NCBI GenBank assembly: GCA_001664505.1
Contig: CP011806.1
Span: forward strand, 3,758,814-3,822,813
DNA length: 64,000 nt
Origin: Acidobacteria bacterium Mor1
GTDB lineage: Bacteria; Acidobacteriota; Polarisedimenticolia; Polarisedimenticolales; Polarisedimenticolaceae
Direction: 5' to 3'
In this document: in pieces, positions 8,483 to 17,260 of the stretch
Layout of the letters: every line of letters begins with the position of its first letter
Numbering within the stretch: the first letter of the stretch is position 1
Translations under genes and position numbers: made by a program
Notes under the pieces: model-generated
Database searches by the model: none
Seen by the model: the letters and a program-made list of their open reading frames with translations, nothing else
Told to the model about the DNA's origin: nothing

Positions 8483-9547
8483 ATGGACTTCACCCTGGAT
8501 AGCCACGGCGACCTTCCCGGCCCGCTGGGCGGGGATCCGGTCTGGGATGCCCCGTCCCTGGTCGAGCGCCCCGAATGGAACCATCAGCTCGACGGGACCG
8601 AGCAGGCGGAGCTGCGCGCTCTCGCTTCCGCGCTCGACTCCCGGGAAGGGGAGCCGTCGGTCGAGGGCAAGCCGATGAGCGAGCTCACCGTCGCCGAGCT
8701 GCCGCTGCCCACCCTCGGCGCCAGGCTCGAGGAGATCGGTCGGCAACTGGAACATGGCGCCGGCGCCGTGCGGCTACGGGGCTTCCCTATCGAGGGGCTC
8801 GGCGAGACCGAGGCGCGCCTGCTCTACTGGGCGATGGCGATCCGCATGGGCACTCCCGTCTCACAGAGCGCCGGCGGCGAACGGATCTTCAGCGTGCGCG
8901 ACGCCGGCTTCGGCAACGACGATCCGCGTTCCCGGGGGCCGAACACCGCCAAGCGGCTGACCTTTCACACCGACCGGGCCGACGTGGTCGGATTCCTTTG
9001 CCTTCAGCCCGCAAAGGAAGGGGGCGAGAACGAGATCGCATCGTCCAAGACGGTGTACAACGCCATCCTGGCGAAGCGGCCCGATCTGCTCACGGCGTTG
9101 ATGGAGCCCTTCTACTACCTGCGCCACACCGTGGACTCGGGGAACGACCGTCCGTGGTGCCGTCTTCCGGTGTTCTCGTTCCGCGAGGGGCACTTCGCCT
9201 GCTGCTTGCTGCGGGTGTTGATCGAACGGGCTCACGCTCACCCCGATCTTCCCGATCTCACGCCGCGGCAGATCGAAGCCCTCGACATGGTCGAGTCCCT
9301 GGCAGCGGACCCGCGGCACAACGTGCGCTTCATGCAGAAGAGCGGCGATCTGATCTGGCTCAACAACTGGGTGATCCTGCACAAGCGTCAGGCCTTCGTC
9401 GATTGGCCCGAACTCGATCGGCGCCGGCACATCCTGCGGCTGTGGCTTTCCATGCCCGAGAGCCGCCCGTTGGACCCGTTGTTCGCCGATCACTTCGGCA
9501 CCGCCGAGGCGGGTGCTCTACGGGGAGGCATGCGCGCCCGGAGCTGA
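8483..9547 (+). CDS. TauD/TfdA-family Fe(II)/2-oxoglutarate-dependent dioxygenase
   Basis: 354 residues. LTFHTDRADVVGFLCLQ supplies the metal facial-triad His162 and Asp164. GDLIWLNNWVILHKRQAF supplies the distal His300, and RRRHILRLWLSMPE the 2-oxoglutarate-binding Arg. GAGAVRLRGFPIEGLGE is the usual N-terminal strand of the fold. It therefore looks catalytically intact. The substrate cannot be read from the sequence; relatives act on sulfonates, aryloxyacetates or clavaminate-type precursors, or occur in natural-product clusters. It is monocistronic, has no obvious Shine-Dalgarno sequence, and has a -10-like box six bases before the ATG. Confidence 0.88.
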   Translation: MDFTLDSHGDLPGPLGGDPVWDAPSLVERPEWNHQLDGTEQAELRALASALDSREGEPSVEGKPMSELTVAELPLPTLGARLEEIGRQLEHGAGAVRLRGFPIEGLGETEARLLYWAMAIRMGTPVSQSAGGERIFSVRDAGFGNDDPRSRGPNTAKRLTFHTDRADVVGFLCLQPAKEGGENEIASSKTVYNAILAKRPDLLTALMEPFYYLRHTVDSGNDRPWCRLPVFSFREGHFACCLLRVLIERAHAHPDLPDLTPRQIEALDMVESLAADPRHNVRFMQKSGDLIWLNNWVILHKRQAFVDWPELDRRRHILRLWLSMPESRPLDPLFADHFGTAEAGALRGGMRARS

Positions 9548-9680
9548 CCGCCCGAGCAGATTCGCGCCCTTCTCACAACGGAAAATCGTGACCGAAGCGG
9601 TCTCCTGTCCGCTGGCGGCGTGCCCGCGAGACGCGCTCGAATGCGCTCTACGCCAGTAGGCATCGCAAAGGGAGACACGC

Positions 9681-10307
9681 ATGAGCAAGTCGAGATTCAC
9701 CATCACCGTCCTGAGCCTGATCCTGGCTTTCAGCATCCTGGCGCCGGTCGTTTCGGCCGACGCCGGCGACTGGGTCGTCCGCACCCGGTTGATCTTCATC
9801 GAACCCGATGACGGCGCCACCGGCGTGCTCGAAACCGACCTCAACGCCGGCGTCGAGAGTGACGTGACCGTCGAGTTCGACGCGACCTACTTCTTCACCG
9901 ATCGCTTCGCCATCGAGGGCATCCTGGCCACCGCGTCCCAGGAAGTAGTGGTCAACGACGGGAGCGGCGAGACCAGCCTCGGCAGCGTGCTTCACGCTCC
10001 GGCGACCTTCCTGGCCCAGTACCACTTCGGCGGCGACGGCAAGTTCCATCCCTACGTCGGCCTGGGCATCAACTACACGATCTTCTACGACGAATCCGGC
10101 GACCTCACGACCCTCGACCTGGATAGCGGCAGCTTCGGACCCGCCGCTCAGTTCGGCGTCGACGTCGACCTCAGCGAGAACAAGGTCTTCAACTTCGACC
10201 TCAAGTACGCCGAGATCGAAACCGACGTCGCCTCCATGGGCACCAACCTCGGCACCGTCGAGGTCAACCCGCTGATCGTCGGCTTCGGTTTCGGATTCCG
10301 CTTCTGA
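9681..10307 (+). CDS. OmpW-family outer membrane beta-barrel protein
   Basis: 208 residues. A Sec signal (MSKSRFTITVLSLILAFSIL to SADA) is followed by DWVVRTRLIFIEPDD, the OmpW N-terminal strand. Strands of alternating hydrophobic residues follow, including FDATYFFTDRFAIEGILATA, APATFLAQYHFGG and FHPYVGLGINYTIFYDE. The chain ends in the aromatic GFGFGFRF expected for BamA-dependent insertion. OmpW proteins form narrow eight-stranded barrels that pass hydrophobic or small molecules across the outer membrane. A GGGAG site lies 7 bases before the ATG. The protein shows that the organism has an outer membrane. Confidence 0.92.
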   Translation: MSKSRFTITVLSLILAFSILAPVVSADAGDWVVRTRLIFIEPDDGATGVLETDLNAGVESDVTVEFDATYFFTDRFAIEGILATASQEVVVNDGSGETSLGSVLHAPATFLAQYHFGGDGKFHPYVGLGINYTIFYDESGDLTTLDLDSGSFGPAAQFGVDVDLSENKVFNFDLKYAEIETDVASMGTNLGTVEVNPLIVGFGFGFRF

Positions 10308-10329
10308 CGCCGAGTCCGTAGGGACGGGC

Positions 10330-11466
10330 TCAGTCGGAGTCCAGTCCGGCGGTCTTGATCAGAGCGAAAACATCGGCGCCCGGTTGTAGCTCGAGTTCCT
10401 CTGCCGAGGCTCGAGTCAGCCGGGCGCGGATCGTTTTGCCGCCGACGGACAGGCTGACCGAGGTGAAGGCACTTCCCTCCTCGGGTTCCACCGCCGCGAC
10501 CCGGGCCGGCAGCACGTTGCGGATGCTGATTCCCCGCGGCCGCTCCAGGGCGATCACCACATCCCGGGCCAGGATGCGCACCCGCACTGGATCTCCCACC
10601 GCCGGTCCCTGGACCCGAGGCACGACCAGGTGTTGATCTCCCTGGTGTTGGCCACCCGGGGTTTCGTCAACGAGGCTTGCGTCATCGAGGGCGATGCGGC
10701 TCAGCCCCAAGCGCTCGTCGTGACCGTCGAGTCTGCCGTCGATCAGCGAGCTAGCGCCGAAGCGGCCGGTCCAGCTGTCGAGATCGAGCCGCTGCAGGAT
10801 CTCCGACGGATCGCCGTGAGCCTGGACCCTGCCGTCGGCGAGCAGCAGCACCCGTCCCGCCAATCGCACCACCTCCTCGATGGAGTGGCTGACGTAGATC
10901 GCCGGCAGTCCGAAGCGTTCGGGTAGGCGTTCGAGGTAGGGCAGGATCTCCTGCTTCCGTTCGTGGTCCAGCGCCGCCAGCGGTTCATCCAGCATCAACA
11001 GCCGCGGCCTGCTCAGAAGGGTGCGTCCCAGGGCGACCCGCTGCCGTTCCCCGCCGGACAATCCGTCGACCCGTCGATTCAACAGCGGCCCCAGGTCGAG
11101 GGCGTCGACGACCTCCCGGCGTGCGGGCTGCGTCCCACGCTTGCGGCTGCGGGTCTCGGCGAAGTCCAGGTTGCCGGCGACATCGAGGTGGGTGAACAGC
11201 CGCGCATCCTGGAACATCAAGCCAGCCGGCCGGTGATGGGCCGCGAGATCGATCCCCCGCGCTTCGTCGAACCAGACCTCGTCGCCGATGGCGACCCGTC
11301 CGCGGCGTGGTTGCTCCAGCCCGGCGATGGTGCGCAGCAGCGTGCTCTTGCCGCCGCCGCTGGGGCCGAACAGCACCGTCACTCCGTCGAGGGCCACCCG
11401 CTCGTCGACGGCCAGTTCGAAGCCGGGGTATCCCAGCTCGACGTTGAGCTGCAGCTCAGCGCACAT
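10330..11466 (-). CDS. modC: Molybdate ABC transporter ATP-binding protein ModC
   Basis: 378 residues. Walker A is GPSGGGKSTLL, the ABC signature LSGGERQRVALGRTLL, Walker B LLMLDEPLAALD and the switch His YVSHSIEEVVRLA. A C-terminal Mop/TOBE-type domain (SIRNVLPARVAAVE, GGKTIRARLTRASAEEL) is typical of ModC and binds molybdate. I start at the ATG at 11466, which begins MCAELQLNVELGYPGF and overlaps the end of modB by 11 bases. A longer frame upstream is only the shadow of modB. It is the last gene of modABC. Confidence 0.95.
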   Translation of the reverse strand: MCAELQLNVELGYPGFELAVDERVALDGVTVLFGPSGGGKSTLLRTIAGLEQPRRGRVAIGDEVWFDEARGIDLAAHHRPAGLMFQDARLFTHLDVAGNLDFAETRSRKRGTQPARREVVDALDLGPLLNRRVDGLSGGERQRVALGRTLLSRPRLLMLDEPLAALDHERKQEILPYLERLPERFGLPAIYVSHSIEEVVRLAGRVLLLADGRVQAHGDPSEILQRLDLDSWTGRFGASSLIDGRLDGHDERLGLSRIALDDASLVDETPGGQHQGDQHLVVPRVQGPAVGDPVRVRILARDVVIALERPRGISIRNVLPARVAAVEPEEGSAFTSVSLSVGGKTIRARLTRASAEELELQPGADVFALIKTAGLDSD

Positions 11467-12133
11467 GAAAGCGGGCCCGGCGGTTGAGGGCGTAGACGGA
11501 GAGCAACACGGCGAATGAGAAGAGCAGCAACCCGGCGGAGAGCACGTGGGCTTCGCTGTAGCGCAGGGTCTCGACATGCTCGTAGATCGCGATGGAGAGC
11601 ACCCGGGTGCGGCCGGGGATGTTGCCGCCGACCATCAGCACCACGCCGAACTCGCCTATGGTGTGGGCGAAACTCAGCACCGCCGCGGTGACGAAACCAC
11701 GCAGCGATGCGGGGATGACCACCGAGCGAAAGGTGTCGAAGGGGGCGGCGCCGAGGGTCGCCGCTGCTTCCAGCGGGCCCCGCCCCAACCCTTCGAAGGC
11801 GCCCTGGAGTGGCTGCACGGCAAAGGGCAGCGAGTAGAGCAACGAGGCCACGACCAGTCCCGCAAAGGAGAAGGTCAGGGTGTTGCCGGTGAGCCGAACC
11901 CAGAAGCTCCCGATGGGTGCCTCGGGGTTGAGCATTACCAGCAAGTAGAACCCCAGCACCGTCGGCGGCAGCACCAGCGGAAGGGCGGTGATCGCCTCGA
12001 TCACAGGGCGTAGCCGGGAGCGGGTGGTGGCGAGCCACCAGGCCAGGGGAGTCCCCAGGAGCAACAGCAGCAGGGTGGTCACCGTCGCCAGCAGCAGCGT
12101 CAGGCGAATCGGCGCCAGGTCGGGCCAGCTCAC
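11456..12133 (-). CDS. modB: Molybdate ABC transporter permease ModB
   Basis: 225 residues with about five membrane segments, starting LTLLLATVTTLLLLLLGTPL. It has the permease EAA-type loop EAAATLGAAPFDTFRSVVIP and HTIGEFGVVLMVGGNIPGRT, which is nearly diagnostic for ModB. It forms the membrane channel for molybdate with ModC on the cytoplasmic side. It overlaps modA by ATGA at its 5' end and modC by 11 bases at its 3' end, so the three genes are translationally coupled. Confidence 0.95.
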   Translation of the reverse strand: MSWPDLAPIRLTLLLATVTTLLLLLLGTPLAWWLATTRSRLRPVIEAITALPLVLPPTVLGFYLLVMLNPEAPIGSFWVRLTGNTLTFSFAGLVVASLLYSLPFAVQPLQGAFEGLGRGPLEAAATLGAAPFDTFRSVVIPASLRGFVTAAVLSFAHTIGEFGVVLMVGGNIPGRTRVLSIAIYEHVETLRYSEAHVLSAGLLLFSFAVLLSVYALNRRARFHVR

Positions 12134-12963
12134 GGGAGGTCGTACCCCAGCGCGGCGATCCTGGAGCGCGCTTCCTCGCTGCGCAGGAACACGAGGAAGG
12201 CGGCGGCGGCCTCTGCATCGGTGGCGCGCTTCAGCAGGACCGCGTCCTGGCGGATCGGCTGGTGGAGTGCAGCGGGGACCGGCCAGCGAGTCCCACCGGC
12301 GCCGCTACGGCCGAGTCCGCCGTCGCCCTGGCCGAGCTGGGCCTGAGCGACGAAACCGAGTTCGGCGTTGCCCGAGGCGACCAGGGCGTAGGCCTGGGCG
12401 ATGTTCTCTCCGCGCACCAGCCTGGGACGCAGGCTCTCGAGTACGCCCAGGGATTGCATCGTCTCCTCGGCGGCGCGGCCGTAGGGGGCCAGCTCCGGAT
12501 GGGCGATGGCCAGTTTGCGGAAGCGACCGGCTTCGAGCCAGGCCGAACCCTGCTGGTCGCCTGTCCCACTGTCTGTCGGGGCACCGCTGCGGTACCACAA
12601 CACCAGCCGCCCCAGCGCGTAGGTGAATCGAGAGCCGTCGACGGCCAGCCCATCCTGCTCGAGCCGCTCGGGCCGCGCGGCGTCGGCGGCCAGCAGTACG
12701 TCGTAAGGGGCGCCGTGGCGAATCTGGGCGTAGAGCTTTCCGGTGGAACCGGTGACGAGCGTCAGTCGATGGCCGCTCCGGGTCTCGAAGTCATCGCGAA
12801 GTTGTTCCAGGGCGCCGCTGAAGTTGGAGGCCACCGCCACGCGGACTTCACCGGCGGTCAGCGGCGTGAGCATCACCCACACGGCAAACAACGTGCGAAG
12901 GATCACGAACTTCGAGGCTCCTGTCGGCCTGGGTTGCGGGGCGATCGACCCGAATCGTTCCAC
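12130..12963 (-). CDS. modA: Molybdate-binding periplasmic protein ModA
   Basis: 277 residues from the GTG at 12963. A signal-like segment (FVILRTLFAVWVMLTPLTAG) leads to EVRVAVASNFSGALEQL and LVTGSTGKLYAQIRHGAPYDVLLAADAAR, which contain the oxyanion-binding Ser residues of ModA. AQAYALVASGNAELGFVA and AAAFLVFLRSEEARSRIAALG follow at the end. Two starts are possible. The GTG at 12963 is six bases after TAGGCT, the leaderless layout seen elsewhere in this window. The GTG at 12906 gives a compact signal peptide and has AGGAG 11 bases upstream. The gene follows the BNR protein gene by only 39 bases, so readthrough is also possible. Confidence 0.93.
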   Translation of the reverse strand: MERFGSIAPQPRPTGASKFVILRTLFAVWVMLTPLTAGEVRVAVASNFSGALEQLRDDFETRSGHRLTLVTGSTGKLYAQIRHGAPYDVLLAADAARPERLEQDGLAVDGSRFTYALGRLVLWYRSGAPTDSGTGDQQGSAWLEAGRFRKLAIAHPELAPYGRAAEETMQSLGVLESLRPRLVRGENIAQAYALVASGNAELGFVAQAQLGQGDGGLGRSGAGGTRWPVPAALHQPIRQDAVLLKRATDAEAAAAFLVFLRSEEARSRIAALGYDLP

Positions 12964-13002
12964 GCGAGGAGCCTATCACTCGCCCAGGGGCGCCGGCAGC
13001 CG

Positions 13003-15153
13003 CTAGGGACAGATCGAGGTGGAGATCGCGACCCGGCACGCTTCGATGCCGGCGGCTCGCTCGGCACCTGCCGAATCCTGCCCGAGGGAGCCGCTCTCAT
13101 CGCCGTCGTAGGGGGCGACCAGGAAGTACCGGTCCCCGGCCGCGGGCAGGATCACCTCGACCCGGTCCGCTCCGTCGTCAAAGCAGTCGACGGCGGTGTG
13201 GCTCGCGAAACTGCCCAGGGTGCCCTCGTAGATCCCGTAGCCGAGGGCCCCGTCTAGACAGGCGGCATTCCAGGAGAGGGTTACGGATCCGTCGCCGTTG
13301 TGCGCCAGCGCGAGGCCGTCGACCGCACCGGGGCCGGCGTCCGAGCGCAGCAGGGCCTCCAGTCGCGGGTGCGAGGCCTGGTGGGCGTGCTCCCGGGAGG
13401 CGAAGTGCACGATGTGGCCGCTGCCGTTCTGCGCCGAGACGATGCGGAGGGACAGCAAGCCGTCCAGGGCCGCTTCGCTGCGGACTGCGGAGGTGATGTC
13501 GAAGACCACCGGCAACTCGTCGACGAATCCGGTGTGGCTCGCGATGACCGTGCCCGCCACGGTGGGACGGTTGCTCCAGTTCATCGCCGCCTCGTCCCAG
13601 CCGTCGTCGTCGATGCGCTCCAGGTGAACTTCGGTGGTCGCCGCGTCGGCCCCCACGGCGATCGGGGTTAGCGTCAGCGAGACCGATTCGGCCTCGCCCA
13701 GGCCGGCGACGTTCAGCCGCAGGTAGCTCTCCCGATTGAAGTCTTCCCGGTCGTCCTTGACCAGCAGGCGGTCGTCGCTCCCGTAATTGTCCAGAGCGTA
13801 GATGCCGTCGCGAACGTAGGTGTCGAAGCGCGCGCCGCGAATATCGGTCGCCGGGTCCGCCGGGGGCAGGAAGGCGACGGGGTCCCACTCCAGCACGTTG
13901 ACGCTGCCGTCGATCCGGTGCTGGTAGAAGATGTTGACCAGACCGTCCCCCAACTCGAAGCGCCGCCGGTCGAAGGTCGGATCGTTCCCCTTGAACTCGT
14001 CGGCCAGATCGACGAAGTCCCACACCGCGCGGTCGGGGTCGCTGGAGTACGCCAGCCGCAGCTTTCGCGACTCGACGTAGAAGATCAACACCCGGTCGTA
14101 GCGGTCGACCAGCACCAGCGGCCGGGTCCAGCCGATGGCCTCGGTCACCACCGAGTCCCGCCATGTGCTGCCGTCGAACCAGGTCAGCATGATGCGGCGG
14201 CCGTCGCCGGGGTCGTAGTACTGGGCGATCATCGGCCGGTCGAACCGATCCACCGCCATGTGGCATTGGTTGGCGATGTAGGAGTCGGTCGGGATGGTGC
14301 GCACGATCTCGGCGGTGTCCTCGGTGATCGGCATCCCGTAGGGGCTGCCGTCGCCTCGCTCCCAGCTGGCCGCCAGGTCCGGCGAGCGGGCGTAGAGCTG
14401 GTCCTTGTTGGCGTCGGGCCCTCCCGCCTCTTCCCTCCAGGTCCATGTCCAGTGCAGGCGCCCCTGGCCGTCGAGCACCATGCCGTTGGGGTAGGCGTTG
14501 ACGGTGTCTCCGGGGCGGCGGCCGAACAGCGCCGGATCGTGGAGCAGCGTCCAGGTCTGGGTGCTGCGTTCGTAGTGCTGGATATAGGTGTCCCCGTTTC
14601 CCGATGAGCCGAGCCGGTAGGTGAACAGCAGATTGCCGTCGGGCAGATGAAAGAACTCGGGATAGGTGACCCTCGAGGTGGTCAGGTCGACGCCGGGGAG
14701 CGGCAGCCGGTCGGTCAGGGTCAAGGCGCCCGGCGCCGTGCTGCGCACGTAGTTCAAGGGTTCGTTGTGCATGCCCCAGGACAGGTGCAGGTAGCCGTCG
14801 CCGTCCACGGCCAGGCTGGCCACCCGGTGGGCATCGCTGATTCCGGCGGTGAGCCCGGTGTTGATCGTGGTCCACACGCTGCTGCCCAGTGTGCGCTTGC
14901 CCAGGATCAGGTCTTCGTTGGGATCGTAGAAGGCGACGAACTGCTGGTCGCCGAAGGTCGCCAGCGGGTCGGTGCGGAAGCTGGTCACGTTGACGTTGCT
15001 GCCGTCGTAGCCGGTCTCGCTGCCGACCGGCACGATCCGCGGTTCCGAGGCGCCCAGGCCGGCCGATGTCAGCAACACGAGGGCGCAAAGGGCCCCCAAC
15101 GGCCGCCACCGGCGGCGCACTGTGGTTCTTCCAAGCGCTTCCTGGCTCTGCAT
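13003..15153 (-). CDS. Secreted BNR_4 propeller protein with DNRLRE-type domain and C-terminal Cys-Pro module
   Basis: 716 residues. After a signal peptide (LGALCALVLLTSAGLGA), residues about 35-440 form a BNR_4 propeller with the family motif DGYLHLSWGMHNEPLNYVRS and repeated D-G-x-W blades. BNR_4 proteins include ulvan-lyase-like polysaccharide lyases, so carbohydrate binding or cleavage is plausible. Residues about 450-600 resemble a DNRLRE beta-sandwich (DTYVRDGIYALDNYG, SYLRLNVAGLG). The last 100 residues are an FN3-like module (VTLSWNAACLDGALGYGIYE, DRYFLVAPYDGDESGSLG) ending in ICP, shared with the proteins at 57706 and 60653. An alternative GTG at 15120 has a better ribosome site. Substrate and surface attachment are unknown. 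Confidence 0.85.
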   Translation of the reverse strand: MQSQEALGRTTVRRRWRPLGALCALVLLTSAGLGASEPRIVPVGSETGYDGSNVNVTSFRTDPLATFGDQQFVAFYDPNEDLILGKRTLGSSVWTTINTGLTAGISDAHRVASLAVDGDGYLHLSWGMHNEPLNYVRSTAPGALTLTDRLPLPGVDLTTSRVTYPEFFHLPDGNLLFTYRLGSSGNGDTYIQHYERSTQTWTLLHDPALFGRRPGDTVNAYPNGMVLDGQGRLHWTWTWREEAGGPDANKDQLYARSPDLAASWERGDGSPYGMPITEDTAEIVRTIPTDSYIANQCHMAVDRFDRPMIAQYYDPGDGRRIMLTWFDGSTWRDSVVTEAIGWTRPLVLVDRYDRVLIFYVESRKLRLAYSSDPDRAVWDFVDLADEFKGNDPTFDRRRFELGDGLVNIFYQHRIDGSVNVLEWDPVAFLPPADPATDIRGARFDTYVRDGIYALDNYGSDDRLLVKDDREDFNRESYLRLNVAGLGEAESVSLTLTPIAVGADAATTEVHLERIDDDGWDEAAMNWSNRPTVAGTVIASHTGFVDELPVVFDITSAVRSEAALDGLLSLRIVSAQNGSGHIVHFASREHAHQASHPRLEALLRSDAGPGAVDGLALAHNGDGSVTLSWNAACLDGALGYGIYEGTLGSFASHTAVDCFDDGADRVEVILPAAGDRYFLVAPYDGDESGSLGQDSAGAERAAGIEACRVAISTSICP

Positions 15154-15235
15154 CCCTCTTTATGTACCGCGACCGACGCCCACGGTCCAACCGCCCTGGA
15201 GTACCCTGTCCACCCGAACCCGGAGGAGACCGACG

Positions 15236-16126
15236 ATGAATCTCGAGAAGACCCTGGAAAAGTCCCAGGAGTTGTTCGACGTCCACCTGATCACCATCGG
15301 CGGCACCAAGGTCACCGCGTGGACGGTGGTGATCTTCCTGGCGATTCTGCTATTCACCCTGATGATCTCCTGGTTCCTCCGCCGGGCGGTCACCCGTTTC
15401 CTCAAACTGCGCAAGGTCGAAGAACGGGGCACCATCGCCGTCACCCGGCGGCTGCTGCACTACATCGTGGTCGCCATCGGTTTCGGCGTGGCGCTTCACA
15501 CCATCGGCATCAACCTGACCGGCCTGTTCGCCGCCGGCGCGATCTTCGCCGTCGGCATCGGCTTCGCCATGCAGAACATCGCCGAGAACTTCGTCTCCGG
15601 CGTGATCCTGCTGGTCGAGCGCTCGATCACCCCCGGGGATGTGCTGCACGTCGACGGCAAGCTGGTGCGGGTCGAGGAGCTGGGCATCCGCGCCACCCGG
15701 GTCCGCACCCGGGACGATGAGGACCTGATCGTGCCCAACGCCAACCTGATCCAGTCGACGGTGACCAACCACACCCTGGAAGACAGCCTCTACCGCGTTC
15801 GCGCCGGGGTCGGCGTGGCCTACGAGACCGACATCGACCGTGCGATGAAGGTGCTGTTGGAGGCGGCCAATGCGATCGAGGGGCGTTCCATGCGCCGGGA
15901 TCCCACGGTAATGCTGCTGGATTTCGCCGACTCGGCGATCGTGCTCGAGGTCTCGGTCTGGGTCGAGGCGCCCTGGGAGTCGGCGGTGGGCCGGTCCGAC
16001 CTGAACCTGACCATCTGGCGGACTTTGAGAGACGCCGGAATCACCATCGCCTTCCCCCAACTCGATGTACATCTGGCACCCGAAGTCGAACAGGGGTTGA
16101 GCCGGAGCAGCAGCCCCGCGGCCTGA
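15236..16126 (+). CDS. MscS-family small-conductance mechanosensitive channel
   Basis: 296 residues. Three membrane helices lie in the first 130 residues (WTVVIFLAILLFTLMISWFL; YIVVAIGFGVALHTIGI; GLFAAGAIFAVGIGFAMQNI). The MscS pore and beta domain follow: FAMQNIAENFVSGVILLVERSI, then GDVLHVDGKLVRVEELGIRAT and EDLIVPNANLIQSTVTNHT. It releases solutes on hypo-osmotic shock. GGAGGAGA lies 6 bases before the ATG at 15236. It is divergent from the BNR_4 gene and followed after 33 bases by corA, so both may be in one ion-homeostasis transcript. Confidence 0.93.
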   Translation: MNLEKTLEKSQELFDVHLITIGGTKVTAWTVVIFLAILLFTLMISWFLRRAVTRFLKLRKVEERGTIAVTRRLLHYIVVAIGFGVALHTIGINLTGLFAAGAIFAVGIGFAMQNIAENFVSGVILLVERSITPGDVLHVDGKLVRVEELGIRATRVRTRDDEDLIVPNANLIQSTVTNHTLEDSLYRVRAGVGVAYETDIDRAMKVLLEAANAIEGRSMRRDPTVMLLDFADSAIVLEVSVWVEAPWESAVGRSDLNLTIWRTLRDAGITIAFPQLDVHLAPEVEQGLSRSSSPAA

Positions 16127-16159
16127 TCGGGCTCCCGATCCCGGTACGGAGAAGTAGGT

Positions 16160-17257
16160 ATGCCCAAGCGAAAGAGCGACCGGCCCCGCCGCCACCGGAT
16201 TCGGAATCCCCGCCGTATCGTCCCCGGCGCGGCTCCCGGCACCCTGCGTATCGACGAGAACGCGCCTCCCCCCAGGCTTCGGGTGACCGCCTACGACGAT
16301 CGGGGTGCCTTCTTCGATCAGGAGATTTCCCGGGTCGAAGAGCTGGTCGCGCTGCGCGAGAAGTACGCCACGGTCTGGATCGACGTGATCGGATTGGGGG
16401 ACGCGGCGCTGCTCCAGGCACTCGCGGCGGAGCTCGGATTGCACAAGCTGACCCTGGAAGACGTGGTCAATCTCGGACAGCGGCCGAAAGCCGAGGTCTA
16501 CCCGGACTACATCTACGTCGTCGCCCGGGCGGCGCCGGATCGGCCCGGCGAACACTTCGAGCAGATCAGTCTCGTGCTCGGCGAGGGTTGGGTACTCACG
16601 GTGCAGGAGCATCCGCAAAACCCCTTCGACCCCGTGCGTCGCCGGTTGGCGGAGAAAGAAAGCCCGATTCGCTCCCGGGGAGCCGACTACCTGCTCTACG
16701 CGCTGCTCGACTCGATCCTGGATCCATACTTCCCGCTGCTTGACGTCGTACGGGATCGACTCCAGGGGTTGGAGGACGAATCACTCGAACGTCCCGAACA
16801 GGCGACGCTGGGCCACATTCGATCGCTGCGCACCGATCTGTTGGAACTGCGCCGGGTCGTGGCGCCCCATCGCGAGGCGGTCCACACCCTTCTGCGAGGG
16901 GAGCTGCCGCGCATCGGCGATCAGGCACGCCTGTACCTGGCGGACACCTACGACCACGTCGTTCAGATCCTCGAACTGGTCGAGGCCTATCGGGAGCTCG
17001 GGTCCGATCTGATGAACGTCTACCTGACCAGCGTCAGCAACAAGATGAACGAGGTGATGAAGGTGTTGACCATCATCGCCACGATCTTCATCCCGCTCAG
17101 TTTCGTGGCGGGGATCTACGGCATGAACTTCGACACCGGTTCGCCGTGGAACATGCCTGAGTTGTCCTGGCGCTTCGGCTATCCGGCGGTGCTGGGGGGC
17201 ATGGCGGCCGCGCTGATCGGGCTGGTGCTGTACTTCCGGCGCAAGGGCTGGCTCTAG
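16160..17257 (+). CDS. corA: CorA-family magnesium/cobalt transporter
   Basis: 365 residues. A cytosolic N-terminal domain carries YIYVVARAAPDRPGEHFEQ and LVLGEGWVLTVQEH. The long stalk helix is around 240-300 (YLADTYDHVVQILELVEAYR). Two terminal membrane helices flank the selectivity motif YGMN (AGIYGMNFDTGSPWNMPEL). A basic C-tail FRRKGWL completes the CorA pattern. It forms a homopentameric Mg2+ channel. A GGAGAAG site precedes the ATG. It converges with the xdhC-like gene, with a 3-base gap between stop codons. Confidence 0.95.
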   Translation: MPKRKSDRPRRHRIRNPRRIVPGAAPGTLRIDENAPPPRLRVTAYDDRGAFFDQEISRVEELVALREKYATVWIDVIGLGDAALLQALAAELGLHKLTLEDVVNLGQRPKAEVYPDYIYVVARAAPDRPGEHFEQISLVLGEGWVLTVQEHPQNPFDPVRRRLAEKESPIRSRGADYLLYALLDSILDPYFPLLDVVRDRLQGLEDESLERPEQATLGHIRSLRTDLLELRRVVAPHREAVHTLLRGELPRIGDQARLYLADTYDHVVQILELVEAYRELGSDLMNVYLTSVSNKMNEVMKVLTIIATIFIPLSFVAGIYGMNFDTGSPWNMPELSWRFGYPAVLGGMAAALIGLVLYFRRKGWL

Positions 17258-17260
17258 CGG